Positions 36,552 through 45,329 of a stretch of 64,000 nucleotides of DNA are shown piece after piece. Location: NCBI RefSeq assembly GCF_022968795.1, contig NZ_JALJRB010000007.1:158958-222957 (forward strand), given 5' to 3'. The notes under the pieces were generated by a model that was not told the DNA's origin, ran no database searches, and worked only from the letters and a program-made list of their open reading frames with translations. The stretch comes from Desulfatitalea alkaliphila. GTDB lineage: Bacteria; Desulfobacterota; Desulfobacteria; Desulfobacterales; Desulfosarcinaceae. The position numbers and the translations under genes are program-made. Positions within the stretch are counted from its first letter, which is position 1; the number at the start of each line of letters is the position of its first letter.

Positions 36552-37483
36552 TGGGCGAGGCGTTGCGCATCGGCACCCGCGGCAGTCAACTGGCCCTGTG
36601 GCAGGCCCGCTGGGTGCAGCAATCCATACTGGAACAGTGGCCCGGCACCACCGTTGAGCTGGTGATCGTCAAAACCCAGGGGGACAAGATCCTGGATGTC
36701 CCGCTGGCCCAGGTCGGCGGCAAAGGGCTCTTTGTCAAAGAGATCGAGGAGGCCCTGCTGGACGGCCGCATCGATTTGGCCGTCCACAGCATGAAGGACA
36801 TGCCGGCGGCCCTGCCGGAGGGGCTGCACATCGCCGCCGTGCCGCTCCGGGAAAATCCTTTGGACGCCCTCATCTCCCTGCGCCATGCATCGCTGGCGGA
36901 TCTGCCCCAAGGCGCACGGGTGGGCACCAGCAGCCTGCGCCGGGGAGCGCAACTGCTACACCAACGCCCCGACCTGACCATCGACCCCTTGCGCGGCAAT
37001 GTCGACACCCGCCTCAAGAAGTTGGAAACCACGGAACTGGACGCCATCGTTCTGGCGGCGGCCGGTCTGACCCGCCTCGGCTTGGCCGATCGCATCACCG
37101 CCCATATCGCCCCCGATATCATGCTGCCTGCCGTGGGCCAGGGCGCCTTGTGCATCGAGGCGCGCAACAACGACGGGGCGACCAAACAACTGCTGGCCGC
37201 CCTGGACCATCGCCCCACCCACGTGGCCATCACCGCCGAACGGGCATTCCTGCACCGCCTGGAAGGCGGTTGCCAAATCCCCCTGGCCGGCCACGCCACA
37301 TTGGAAAACGATCAATTGCAATTGACCGGCCTGGTGGCTGAACTGGACGGCTCCCGCATGGTGCGTGCCACCAACCGGGGCGCACCCGACCAGGCTGCTG
37401 CTTTGGGGCGGCAACTGGCCGAAACCCTCTTGCACCGCGGCGCCGGTGAAATTCTGGAAAGGCTCCAAGCCCATGCCCGATAA
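36551..37483 (+). CDS. hemC: Hydroxymethylbilane synthase (porphobilinogen deaminase)
   Basis: HemC polymerises four porphobilinogens into hydroxymethylbilane. The 310-residue protein has RIGTRGSQLALWQA at the start, VHSMKDMPA, GTSSLRRGAQLL, RGNVDTRL and the dipyrromethane-cofactor cysteine Cys241 in LEGGCQIPL. It starts at the fmdB stop and overlaps the cobA-hemD fusion by 11 bases. Heme, siroheme and corrinoids all derive from its product, and sulfite reductase and the corrinoid protein AcsCD depend on those cofactors. Confidence 0.97.
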   Translation: MGEALRIGTRGSQLALWQARWVQQSILEQWPGTTVELVIVKTQGDKILDVPLAQVGGKGLFVKEIEEALLDGRIDLAVHSMKDMPAALPEGLHIAAVPLRENPLDALISLRHASLADLPQGARVGTSSLRRGAQLLHQRPDLTIDPLRGNVDTRLKKLETTELDAIVLAAAGLTRLGLADRITAHIAPDIMLPAVGQGALCIEARNNDGATKQLLAALDHRPTHVAITAERAFLHRLEGGCQIPLAGHATLENDQLQLTGLVAELDGSRMVRATNRGAPDQAAALGRQLAETLLHRGAGEILERLQAHAR

Positions 37484-39014
37484 GGCCTCTACAGGAATGG
37501 TGTTTCTGGTGGGCGCCGGTCCCGGCGACCCTGGTCTGATGACCCTCAAAGGGGCCGACTGCATCGCCCGGGCGGATGTGCTGATCTACGATTTTCTAGC
37601 GGCCAAGGCGCTGCTCGACCATGCCCGACCCGATTGCCACTGCATCTACGTCGGCAAGCAAGGCGGCGACCACACTCTGGCCCAGGAGGAGATCAATCGG
37701 CTGATCGTGGAAAAGGCCCGTGCCGGCATGACGGTGACCCGGCTCAAGGGGGGCGATCCTTTCATTTTCGGGCGTGGCGGCGAAGAGGCGGAAGAGCTGG
37801 TGGCCGCCGGCATCCCCTTTGAAATTGTGCCGGGCGTCACATCGGCCATCGCCGCGCCGGCCTATGCCGGCATCCCCCTGACCCATCGCCGTTTCACGGC
37901 CACCGTGGCCTTTGTGACAGGCCACGAGGATCCGACCAAGGAGCAATCCAATATCGACTGGCGCGCCCTGGCGCAGGGCATCGGCACCCTGGTCTTTCTG
38001 ATGGGGGTTAAAAACCTGCCCCACATCGTCGACCGTCTGCTGGCCAACGGACGCCGCCCGGACACCCCGGTGGCCCTGGTGCGCTGGGGCACCACCGCCC
38101 AACAGCAAACCGTTACCGGCACCCTGGCCGACATCGCGGAGCGGGTGCGGGCCGCCGGTCTCAAGGCACCGGCGATCATTGTCGTCGGCGAGGTGGTGGG
38201 ACTGCGGGAACAGCTGCAATGGTTCGAGCGGCGGCCGCTGCTCGGCAAGCGCATCGTCGTCACCCGCGCCCGCGCCCAGGCCAGCGATCTGATCCGGCGT
38301 CTCAGCGCCCTGGGCGCCGAGTGCCTGCAATGCCCCACCATCCAGGTAACCGCCCCGGACAGCTGGCAACCCCTGGATCAGGCCATCGCCCAATTGGACC
38401 GTTACCATTGGATCGTCTTCACCAGCGTCAATGGCGTCGACGCCTTTTTCGACCGCCTCGACCGCAAGGGGCTGGATGTGCGCGCCCTGGGCCACCTGCG
38501 CACCGCCGCCATCGGACCGGCCACCGCCGAACGGTTGAAGCAACGGGGCCTTAATACCGACATCCTTCCGGATACCTACCAGGCCGAATCGGTGGTGGCG
38601 GCATTTGCCCGGCAATCCATCCAAAATTGCAATATCCTCCTCCCGCGCGCGAAAGAAGCGCGCAGCGTACTGCCGGACGAACTGCGGCGCATGGGCGCCG
38701 CAGTCGATGAAGTCACTGCCTACCAGACCCTCCAAAGTACCGAAAACAGTGAAAAGATGATCGCCTTGCTGCAGAAGGGTGCCATCGACATGGTCACTTT
38801 CACCAGCTCTTCGACAGCCCGCAACTTCAAGGCATTGCTACCGAAGGAATCGCCGCTGGCGCAACTGCTCAAAGGGGTCACGGTGGCCTGCATCGGCGAC
38901 ATCACCGCCGCCACGGCCAAGGAGCTGGGCTTCACCGTGGACATCGTCGCCGAAACATTCACCATCGACGGACTGTGCGAGGCCATTGTGCGGCACTACA
39001 CCGCACCGCAATAG
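37473..39014 (+). CDS. cobA-hemD: Uroporphyrinogen-III C-methyltransferase / uroporphyrinogen-III synthase fusion
   Basis: Two enzymes in one 513-residue chain. Residues about 9-250 are the SAM-dependent CobA/SUMT methyltransferase (VGAGPGDPGLMTLKG, RLKGGDPFIFGRGGEE, PGVTSAIAAPAYAGIPLTHR) that makes precorrin-2. Residues about 262-513 are HemD (GKRIVVTRARAQ, WIVFTSVNGVDAF, DMVTFTSSSTARNF), which closes and inverts ring D of hydroxymethylbilane. The fusion is common in Desulfobacterota and clostridia. Its ATG lies 11 bases inside hemC, so the three-gene operon is tightly coupled. Gene symbol reflects the two domains. Confidence 0.96.
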   Translation: MPDKASTGMVFLVGAGPGDPGLMTLKGADCIARADVLIYDFLAAKALLDHARPDCHCIYVGKQGGDHTLAQEEINRLIVEKARAGMTVTRLKGGDPFIFGRGGEEAEELVAAGIPFEIVPGVTSAIAAPAYAGIPLTHRRFTATVAFVTGHEDPTKEQSNIDWRALAQGIGTLVFLMGVKNLPHIVDRLLANGRRPDTPVALVRWGTTAQQQTVTGTLADIAERVRAAGLKAPAIIVVGEVVGLREQLQWFERRPLLGKRIVVTRARAQASDLIRRLSALGAECLQCPTIQVTAPDSWQPLDQAIAQLDRYHWIVFTSVNGVDAFFDRLDRKGLDVRALGHLRTAAIGPATAERLKQRGLNTDILPDTYQAESVVAAFARQSIQNCNILLPRAKEARSVLPDELRRMGAAVDEVTAYQTLQSTENSEKMIALLQKGAIDMVTFTSSSTARNFKALLPKESPLAQLLKGVTVACIGDITAATAKELGFTVDIVAETFTIDGLCEAIVRHYTAPQ

Positions 39015-39124
39015 CGCATCCTTGATGTCCCCGAGGCGGCTGGAGGCGGATGTCGTTCACGTCCGCCGGCTTTGCAGATGGCACAATACGTGCGAGCAAC
39101 ATGGTTTCCCAAGGTGATCCTCCC

Positions 39125-39154
39125 TTGACCATTCAGCGCATTCCGTTCTATTTT
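39125..39154 (+). promoter_or_regulatory. Putative promoter for the peptidase-like/gpgS pair
   Basis: TTGACC (39125-39130) and TATTTT (39149-39154) with 18-base spacing lie about 45 bases upstream of the peptidase-like gene, in a 186-base gap. Confidence 0.45.
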
Positions 39155-39200
39155 TACGACACACCCTCCGCAAACCGAAACCCGGCCGCCGGGAGCGCCC

Positions 39201-40361
39201 ATGAACGACGACCGCCCGCCCAAGCTGCCCGAACGGGTGGCGCAAATCCAGGAAATGATGGACACCATCATCGCCAATGTGGTCTTGGTGGGCCAGATCC
39301 CCGCGCCCACCTTCTCTGAACAGGAGCGGGTGGATTTCTTTCTGGAGCGTTTGGCCTCCTTCCAGGTGGACGAATGCACCACAGACGGTTTCAACAACGC
39401 CATCGGGGTGATCCAAGGCACCAACCGCAACCGGGCACCCATCTTTCTGGTGGCCCGCATGGACTCGCCTTTCGGCCACGAAGTGGACCACCACTTCACC
39501 ATCCGCAAAGAGACCATCACCGGCGCCGGCCTGCTGGACAACGCCCTGGGGGTCGGCATCCTGCTTTCCATGCCGGAAATCCTGCGCCGCCTGGCGCTAC
39601 GGTTGGAATCGGACCTGGTGCTTGCCGGGGCGATCCAATCCATCGGCAAGGGCAACCTGCGGGGTATTCGCCACCTGCTCCAAACCTGGCCCACACCCAT
39701 TCGGGGAGCGGTCTGCATGGAAAGCGGCGAACTGGGCCGCCTCAACTACTACGCCGACGGCATGATCCGCGGTGAGATCGTTTGCCGGGTGGACCCGCTC
39801 CAGGAGCGCCCCCACCGCTTTCTGCCCAACGCCATATTGGTGATCAACGAGGTCATCAATCAGATCCTGGCCCTGCGCCTGCCATTGAAGCCAAGGGCCA
39901 AAATCATTCTGGGCACCATCCACGGTGGCTTGAAACATGGCCAGATCGCCCACGAGGCCCGCCTTGGTTTCGAGATCCACAGCGATGCCGACGAATTGGT
40001 CAAGAACATCTTCACCGATCTGGAAGACATCGTGGCGGGCCTGCGCCATGAATACGAAGTCGGGCTGACCATCGAAACGGTCAGCAACCTGCGGGCGGCC
40101 CGTCTGAAATACACCCACCCCCTGGTCAAGCGCTCGGTGGCACTCATGCAGGGCCTCGGCCTGGAGCCATTCAGCGAGCCCTGCGAATCGGAGCTCTCCA
40201 TCTTCCTGGCGCGCGGCATCCCGGCCGTCACATTGGGCATCACCCACGGCGACAACTATCAACAGGTGGATGCCACCATGCGCATCACCCCGATGTTCAC
40301 CGGCATTGCACAAATCATCGGCACCTTGCTGGCCATTGACGAGGGAGCGTGCGATGGATAG
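39201..40361 (+). CDS. M20/M42-like metallopeptidase homologue with missing metal ligands
   Basis: A 386-residue protein with the overall plan of dinuclear-zinc aminopeptidases. The bridging aspartate (GAGLLDNALGVGI) and a C-terminal histidine (GITHGDNYQQVD) are kept. The first ligand motif, normally HxD, reads ARMD, and the place of the catalytic Glu-Glu (QEEVGLRG in M42 enzymes) reads QSIGKGNLRG. Peptidase activity is therefore doubtful. It is translationally coupled to glucosyl-3-phosphoglycerate synthase (8-base overlap), suggesting a link to compatible-solute or glycoside metabolism. The family assignment is from pattern only. Confidence 0.6.
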   Translation: MNDDRPPKLPERVAQIQEMMDTIIANVVLVGQIPAPTFSEQERVDFFLERLASFQVDECTTDGFNNAIGVIQGTNRNRAPIFLVARMDSPFGHEVDHHFTIRKETITGAGLLDNALGVGILLSMPEILRRLALRLESDLVLAGAIQSIGKGNLRGIRHLLQTWPTPIRGAVCMESGELGRLNYYADGMIRGEIVCRVDPLQERPHRFLPNAILVINEVINQILALRLPLKPRAKIILGTIHGGLKHGQIAHEARLGFEIHSDADELVKNIFTDLEDIVAGLRHEYEVGLTIETVSNLRAARLKYTHPLVKRSVALMQGLGLEPFSEPCESELSIFLARGIPAVTLGITHGDNYQQVDATMRITPMFTGIAQIIGTLLAIDEGACDG

Positions 40362-41385
40362 CCGCTGGATGCGCACCAACACTTTCCACTATGCCGATTT
40401 CAACGACCTGCAGGCCCTGGTGGAAGCCAAACGACGCAAAGGGTTGTCCATCTCCTTGTGTCTGCCCACCCTGAATGAAGAAAAGACCATCGCCAAGGAG
40501 ATCGTCATCGTCAAATCGGAGCTGATGTCGCGCTTCCCTTTGGTGGACGAAATCGTGGTGATCGACTCCGACTCCACGGACCATACCCGCGACATCGCCA
40601 GGGCCTACGGCGCAGATGTCCACAAAGCGGCGCAGATTCTGCCCCATCTGGAATGCTACACCGGCAAGGGAGAAAATCTGTGGAAGGCACTGTTCGTCAC
40701 TCGAGGCGACATCATCGTCTACCTCGATGCCGACATCAAAAACATCCACCACCGTTTTGTATACGGCCTGGTCGGCCCCCTGCTGCTCGACGACCGGATC
40801 CGTTACACCAAGGCTTTCTACGACCGGCCCATCGCCTCCGATGATCATACCTTGCGCCCCACCGGCGGCGGCCGGGTCACCGAACTGGTCATTCGCCCCC
40901 TCTTTTCCCTCTTTTTCCCCGAGCTGACCCAGATTCTGCAGCCCCTCTCCGGAGAGTATGCCGGTTACCGCGCCATTTTTGAACAAATCCCTTTTCCCAT
41001 CGGTTATGGCGTGGAAACCAGCATGATTCTGGATATCTATCAAAAATGGGGACTCGAAGTGATCGGCCAGGTGGACCTGGAAAAGCGCATCCACCGTAAC
41101 CAGGACACCAAGGCGCTGGGCAAAATGGCCTTTGCCATATTGAAAACCTTCATCCATCGAAAGATCGCGCTCGGCATGATCGATGTGAAAGGCGGACTCC
41201 ACGACGAAATGATCCAATACACCATCGTCGGCAACCGGATCGAACCGGACATCGTCCGCATCAAGGGTGTGGAGCGCCCCCCCATGATCGAGGTACCGGA
41301 GTACCGCGCGCAGCGTGCAAAGATGGCCGGCGATGGCCCGCACACCTTCCGCAATGCCACGCCGCAAGAAGACCGGGCCGAATGA
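40354..41385 (+). CDS. gpgS: Glucosyl-3-phosphoglycerate synthase-like glycosyltransferase (GT81)
   Basis: A 343-residue GT-A enzyme with the nucleotide-sugar motifs LCLPTLNEEKTIAKEI, EIVVIDSDSTDHT, the metal-binding YLDADI (near residue 124) and PLSGEYAGYRA. It matches GpgS enzymes that make glucosyl-3-phosphoglycerate from NDP-glucose and 3-phosphoglycerate, the precursor of the compatible solute glucosylglycerate. The phosphatase GpgP is not adjacent. The start overlaps the preceding gene by eight bases. A small perfect hairpin (41411-41426) follows the stop. Confidence 0.82.
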   Translation: MDSRWMRTNTFHYADFNDLQALVEAKRRKGLSISLCLPTLNEEKTIAKEIVIVKSELMSRFPLVDEIVVIDSDSTDHTRDIARAYGADVHKAAQILPHLECYTGKGENLWKALFVTRGDIIVYLDADIKNIHHRFVYGLVGPLLLDDRIRYTKAFYDRPIASDDHTLRPTGGGRVTELVIRPLFSLFFPELTQILQPLSGEYAGYRAIFEQIPFPIGYGVETSMILDIYQKWGLEVIGQVDLEKRIHRNQDTKALGKMAFAILKTFIHRKIALGMIDVKGGLHDEMIQYTIVGNRIEPDIVRIKGVERPPMIEVPEYRAQRAKMAGDGPHTFRNATPQEDRAE

Positions 41386-41536
41386 GACCTTTCAAACGAC
41401 CCCACTACCAGGACCAACGGTGGTCCTTCGCAACACCGCCGTGCATCGACCTTCGGGCTCGCGACCGCATCCTTTCTTGCTTGCTCTCGGAAACTGTGGT
41501 AAGCCACCAAAGTAAAAGATAAAAACGAGGTTGGAC

Positions 41537-43636
41537 ATGGAGCGGGTGCCGCGGAGCAGACCAACATCGCCCATCAACACCGAGGTGGGTCCTGAAGAGA
41601 AAGGCCACATCACGCGGCCCGACACCGCCCCCGAAACGCCCTCGCCCGAAACGGCCGACAAGGAAATCAGCCGCCGGCAACTGATCAACAAGCTGAACAA
41701 CATCAACTTCCAGGACCGCACCGTCACGGTGGTGTTCCGGCACCGCACCTACGGCCGCGAGCTGAAACTCAAAGCCCATCCACTGCCGTGCAGCGACGCC
41801 CGGCTGGTATGCCGCTGGTCGGACCCCGTCCCCTTCGACCAGTTGATCGAAGACTACCGCTTCGATCAACTGCAGGTCCTGAAAGGTCAGCAAATGCTCC
41901 AGGTGCACCCTGAAATCAAGGGGCTGACACCCGAGCAGGTGGTCTTCACCCTTCCCGAAACTTGCCGCGAAATCAGTACGCGCCAACTGCAGCGCCATCC
42001 GTGCAGGGACATCGCCGTTTATCTCTTTCAAAACGGCGCGGCCTTCTACGGCAACCTGGTGGATTTCAACGCCACCCAGTTTCGTGCCGCCCTGGGCGTG
42101 CATCCGCCCCAGACCTTCGGCTGGCTGGAAACTGCGGAACCGGTCACCATTGTCTTCACCCGGGGCAACAAAACCCTCTATTCGGGACAGTGCCGCATTG
42201 TGCGCCATGATGGCGGTCTGAACCTGCGCCATTTCACCTTGGCGCCGCTGCAACGCCAGATCCGCCGTTTCCCGCCGCGGGAATTTCGCAGCACCCGTCA
42301 TCGTCCGACCCCGCCACCGGATGTGGTGTTCGAGCATCCCTTGTTTGGCAAAACCATCAACCTCAAGGTGTACGATCTGTCCGGCTCGGGTCTGGCGGTG
42401 GACGAAGAGGCCGACCGGGCGGTGTTGACTCCCGGTTTGATCCTGCCCTCTTTGGAACTGGTCTTCAGCGATGGTTCCGCTTTGCGGGGTATGGCCCAGG
42501 TGGTCTATTGCCATCCCTACCAGGGCAGTCGATGCGCCATGGTGCGCTGCGGCCTGGCCATGCTGGACATCGCCGTGGAAGACCACATTCGTTTGCTCTC
42601 CCTGATGCACCAAGTCAACGACGCCCGCGCTTATGTGTGCAACAAAGTGGACTTGGAGGCGCTGTGGGACTTCTTCTTTGAAACAGGCTTCATCTATCCC
42701 CAAAAGTATGAATTTCTGGAGTCCAACAAGCAGACCGTCAAGGCCACCTACGAGAAGCTGTACCATCAGAGTCCAAGCGTAGCCAGTCATTTCATCTATC
42801 AGCAGAACGGCCGTATCCTGGCGCACATGGCCACCGTGCGCTTTTACGAAGCCTCCTGGCTGATCCACCATCATGCCGCCATTCGCAGCAGCCACCATCG
42901 CGGCGGATTGATCGTGTTGAACCAAGTGGGTCGCTTTATCAACGATTCCCACCGGCTCTCCTCCATGAAAATGGATTACGCCTTATGCTACTATCGGCCC
43001 GAGAACAAGTTCCCCTCCCAGGTGTTCGGCGGCGCCGCCCGCAACATCAAGCAGCCCAAGGTCTGTTCCCTGGACACCTTCATCTATTTTCACCACCGGG
43101 CCGACCCCGGCATCGCCAAGGACATACCCGCCCACTGGACCATCGAAGCCGTCCGCGAAGAGGATCTTCTCGATCTGCGCACATTTTACGAGCAACACTC
43201 CGGCGGACTGATGCTCGACGCCCTGCATCTGACGCCCGAGCGAATAGACAACGGTGAGTTGGCAACGATCTATAACCGCATGGGACTCAAGCGGGATCGG
43301 CACCTCTTCGCCTTGCGGTACCGGGACAAGCTGCGGGTGGTGATCATGGTCAATCAGGCCGACCTGGGCCTGAACATGTCCGACCTGACCAATGCCATCA
43401 CCCTGCTGGTGGTGGACGATCTCTATCTGAATTGCGAGCTGTTGGAAACGGTGGTGGGCCATCTGCTGCGCTACTACGAAGCCGATGCCGTTCCGGTGCT
43501 GCTCTACCCGGAAAATACGGCACGAAGGATGGGAATCGAAATCGAGAAGCGGTATATCCTTTGGGCTTACAACACCCAAAACCTGGACGACTACTTTCGT
43601 TATCTCAAACGCCTGTTGAAATTCATCCAGCACTGA
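41537..43636 (+). CDS. PilZ-domain protein fused to an acyltransferase-like region
   Basis: A 699-residue cytoplasmic protein. Residues 30-235 contain two YcgR-N-like beta domains. Residues about 238-340 form a PilZ domain with the arginine-rich RQIRRFPPREFR and the DLSGSG signature, the elements that bind cyclic di-GMP. Residues about 350-699 look like a GNAT/FemAB-type N-acyltransferase (for example YQQNGRILAHMATVRFYEASW, then HHRGGLIVLNQVGRF and a second half domain). This suggests an acyl transfer controlled by c-di-GMP; substrate unknown. ATG 41537 has a GAGG site; a TTG two codons upstream is less likely. Monocistronic, convergent with a methyltransferase gene (14-base overlap). Confidence 0.7.
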   Translation: MERVPRSRPTSPINTEVGPEEKGHITRPDTAPETPSPETADKEISRRQLINKLNNINFQDRTVTVVFRHRTYGRELKLKAHPLPCSDARLVCRWSDPVPFDQLIEDYRFDQLQVLKGQQMLQVHPEIKGLTPEQVVFTLPETCREISTRQLQRHPCRDIAVYLFQNGAAFYGNLVDFNATQFRAALGVHPPQTFGWLETAEPVTIVFTRGNKTLYSGQCRIVRHDGGLNLRHFTLAPLQRQIRRFPPREFRSTRHRPTPPPDVVFEHPLFGKTINLKVYDLSGSGLAVDEEADRAVLTPGLILPSLELVFSDGSALRGMAQVVYCHPYQGSRCAMVRCGLAMLDIAVEDHIRLLSLMHQVNDARAYVCNKVDLEALWDFFFETGFIYPQKYEFLESNKQTVKATYEKLYHQSPSVASHFIYQQNGRILAHMATVRFYEASWLIHHHAAIRSSHHRGGLIVLNQVGRFINDSHRLSSMKMDYALCYYRPENKFPSQVFGGAARNIKQPKVCSLDTFIYFHHRADPGIAKDIPAHWTIEAVREEDLLDLRTFYEQHSGGLMLDALHLTPERIDNGELATIYNRMGLKRDRHLFALRYRDKLRVVIMVNQADLGLNMSDLTNAITLLVVDDLYLNCELLETVVGHLLRYYEADAVPVLLYPENTARRMGIEIEKRYILWAYNTQNLDDYFRYLKRLLKFIQH

Positions 43637-44450
43637 GATCGCCGCAGGGCTTGCGTCCACGGCAGGCGATCAGCGGTGTGTAGGTGAACCGGCGCGGTTG
43701 GGCGAAGAAATTTTGAAAATCGGCCACGAACCCTTCGTACCCTCCCGGATAACATTCGAAGGGATAGCCGGACCGTCCTACGGCCACTTCCAGCTTCTTG
43801 GTCCAGTTGAAACGGTCCACCTCGTTCAGCGGCCCGTGGATCAAGTGGTGCGCGGCCAGGGCGACATCGATGGCTTCAAATCCCAAATCATAGAGAAAAG
43901 AGTAGAGTTTGATGCCGATGCGGGGATCGAAATCGGCTTCCTCCGCCAGCTTCTGCATGATACCATGCAGCGCCGCCGACAGGTGATCGGGCATGGCATA
44001 ATGGTTGAGGCAGTTGTGATCCAGATCGATCAGACAGAGGATGCCGCCGGGCTTGAGGCACTCGGCCAGGCGTGCCACGATGTCGAAGGCACGACGGCCG
44101 TGGTATTCCAGAAAGAAACGCACCCACACAAAATCGAAGGGCGCGAGATGGCACAGGGGCTCCAAGACATTGCAGCATTCAAAGGTGAGACCCTCCGCGC
44201 CGTAGGTGTTTTGCGCGTGGGCGATGCGCTCCGCCGACACATCCAATCCCACCACCGTTCCGCCGGGCTGCACCAAATCGAACAGGGCACGGGTGGTCAC
44301 GCCCGCCCCGCAACCGATATCGGCCACCCGCATGCCGGGGGCGATCCCCGCCCACACGGCTTGTTGTTGTACGACGGCGACATCGGTCTTCATTTCCAAC
44401 CGTTCGATCTCCGCCTCGTTTTCCATCAGATAGGGAGGAGCCTGGATCAT
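43623..44450 (-). CDS. SAM-dependent class I methyltransferase
   Basis: A 275-residue methyltransferase with motif I VADIGCGAGVTT (about 42-53), motif II GTVVGLDVS and a post-I FECCNV segment, followed by the LKPGGILCLIDLD strand. The N-terminus (MIQAPPYLMENEAEIERLEMK) resembles UbiE/arsenite-methyltransferase-like enzymes, but no arsenic-binding cysteines stand out. The substrate is not predictable. The start has an AGAGGTGG site. It diverges from trmO. Confidence 0.8.
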   Translation of the reverse strand: MIQAPPYLMENEAEIERLEMKTDVAVVQQQAVWAGIAPGMRVADIGCGAGVTTRALFDLVQPGGTVVGLDVSAERIAHAQNTYGAEGLTFECCNVLEPLCHLAPFDFVWVRFFLEYHGRRAFDIVARLAECLKPGGILCLIDLDHNCLNHYAMPDHLSAALHGIMQKLAEEADFDPRIGIKLYSFLYDLGFEAIDVALAAHHLIHGPLNEVDRFNWTKKLEVAVGRSGYPFECYPGGYEGFVADFQNFFAQPRRFTYTPLIACRGRKPCGDLSAG

Positions 44451-44524
44451 ACCACCTCTTTTGTATTCATCGGCAAAGCCGTGAAGCCTTCAGCGTGGAT
44501 TAGCAGAGCGCAAGGGGAGAGTCA

Positions 44525-45322
44525 ATGGAGCATTCCGCATTGAAGCAAACAATCCATTCCAAGAGCCGTTTTGTTTTTGAAGCCATCGGGCGCATCCACT
44601 CCTGTTTTCCGGAGAAGTTCGGTATTCCCCGCCAGGCCGGTCTGGTCGAGGAAGCGCAGGGCGCCATTGAACTTTTTTCGTCCTTCGACCGGAAAGAAGC
44701 CCTCAGGGAATTGGAGGGCTTCTCCCACATCTGGGTCCTGTTTGTCTTTCATCGCTGCCTGGGGCACGCCTGGAAGGCCACGGTGCGCCCCCCGCGGCTG
44801 GGCGGCAATCGCCGGGTGGGCGTTTTTGCCAGTCGCTCCGGCTTTCGCCCCAATCCCATCGGCCAATCGGCGGTGTCTCTTCTGGGCGTGGAACGCCGCG
44901 ACGGCAAGACCTGGCTGCGTCTCGGCGGTATCGACCTGCTGGACGGCACGCCGGTACTGGACATCAAACCTTATCTGCCGTATGCGGACCATATCCCCCG
45001 CGCTCGAGGCGGATACGCCCAGGAGGCACCCCCCTCCCGGCGCACCGTCGTGTTCACGCCAGCGGCGGCGGCGGCCTGCCAGACCCTCGGTCAAGGGCGC
45101 CACGGCAATCTGAAGGGGTTGATCACCGCTCTGTTGCACCACGATCCCCGACCGGCCTACCGGGATGCGACCCGCCCGGCGACATTCGGCATGGCCCTGT
45201 GGGATCTGAACATCCGCTTTTGCATCTCCGGCGAGCGCATCGAGGTGCAAAGCGTGGGATTAGGGGATCGAAACCGGCCCGCGTCCTCCGCCTTACAAAC
45301 AACGCCGCTTGGGGAAGACTGA
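44525..45322 (+). CDS. trmO: tRNA (N6-threonylcarbamoyladenosine-N6)-methyltransferase TrmO
   Basis: TrmO (formerly TsaA/YaeB) methylates t6A37 in tRNA-Thr to m6t6A. The 265-residue protein has IGRIHSCFPEKFGIPRQAGL, GFSHIWVLFVFH, PPRLGGNRRVGVFASRSGFRPNPIG, LDGTPVLDIKPYLPYAD and a C-terminal DPRPAYR segment, all hallmarks of the family. It complements tsaE, part of the t6A system, encoded 15 kb away. Single gene, convergent with the sugar-dehydrogenase-like gene. Confidence 0.93.
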   Translation: MEHSALKQTIHSKSRFVFEAIGRIHSCFPEKFGIPRQAGLVEEAQGAIELFSSFDRKEALRELEGFSHIWVLFVFHRCLGHAWKATVRPPRLGGNRRVGVFASRSGFRPNPIGQSAVSLLGVERRDGKTWLRLGGIDLLDGTPVLDIKPYLPYADHIPRARGGYAQEAPPSRRTVVFTPAAAAACQTLGQGRHGNLKGLITALLHHDPRPAYRDATRPATFGMALWDLNIRFCISGERIEVQSVGLGDRNRPASSALQTTPLGED

Positions 45323-45329
45323 AAGTCGT

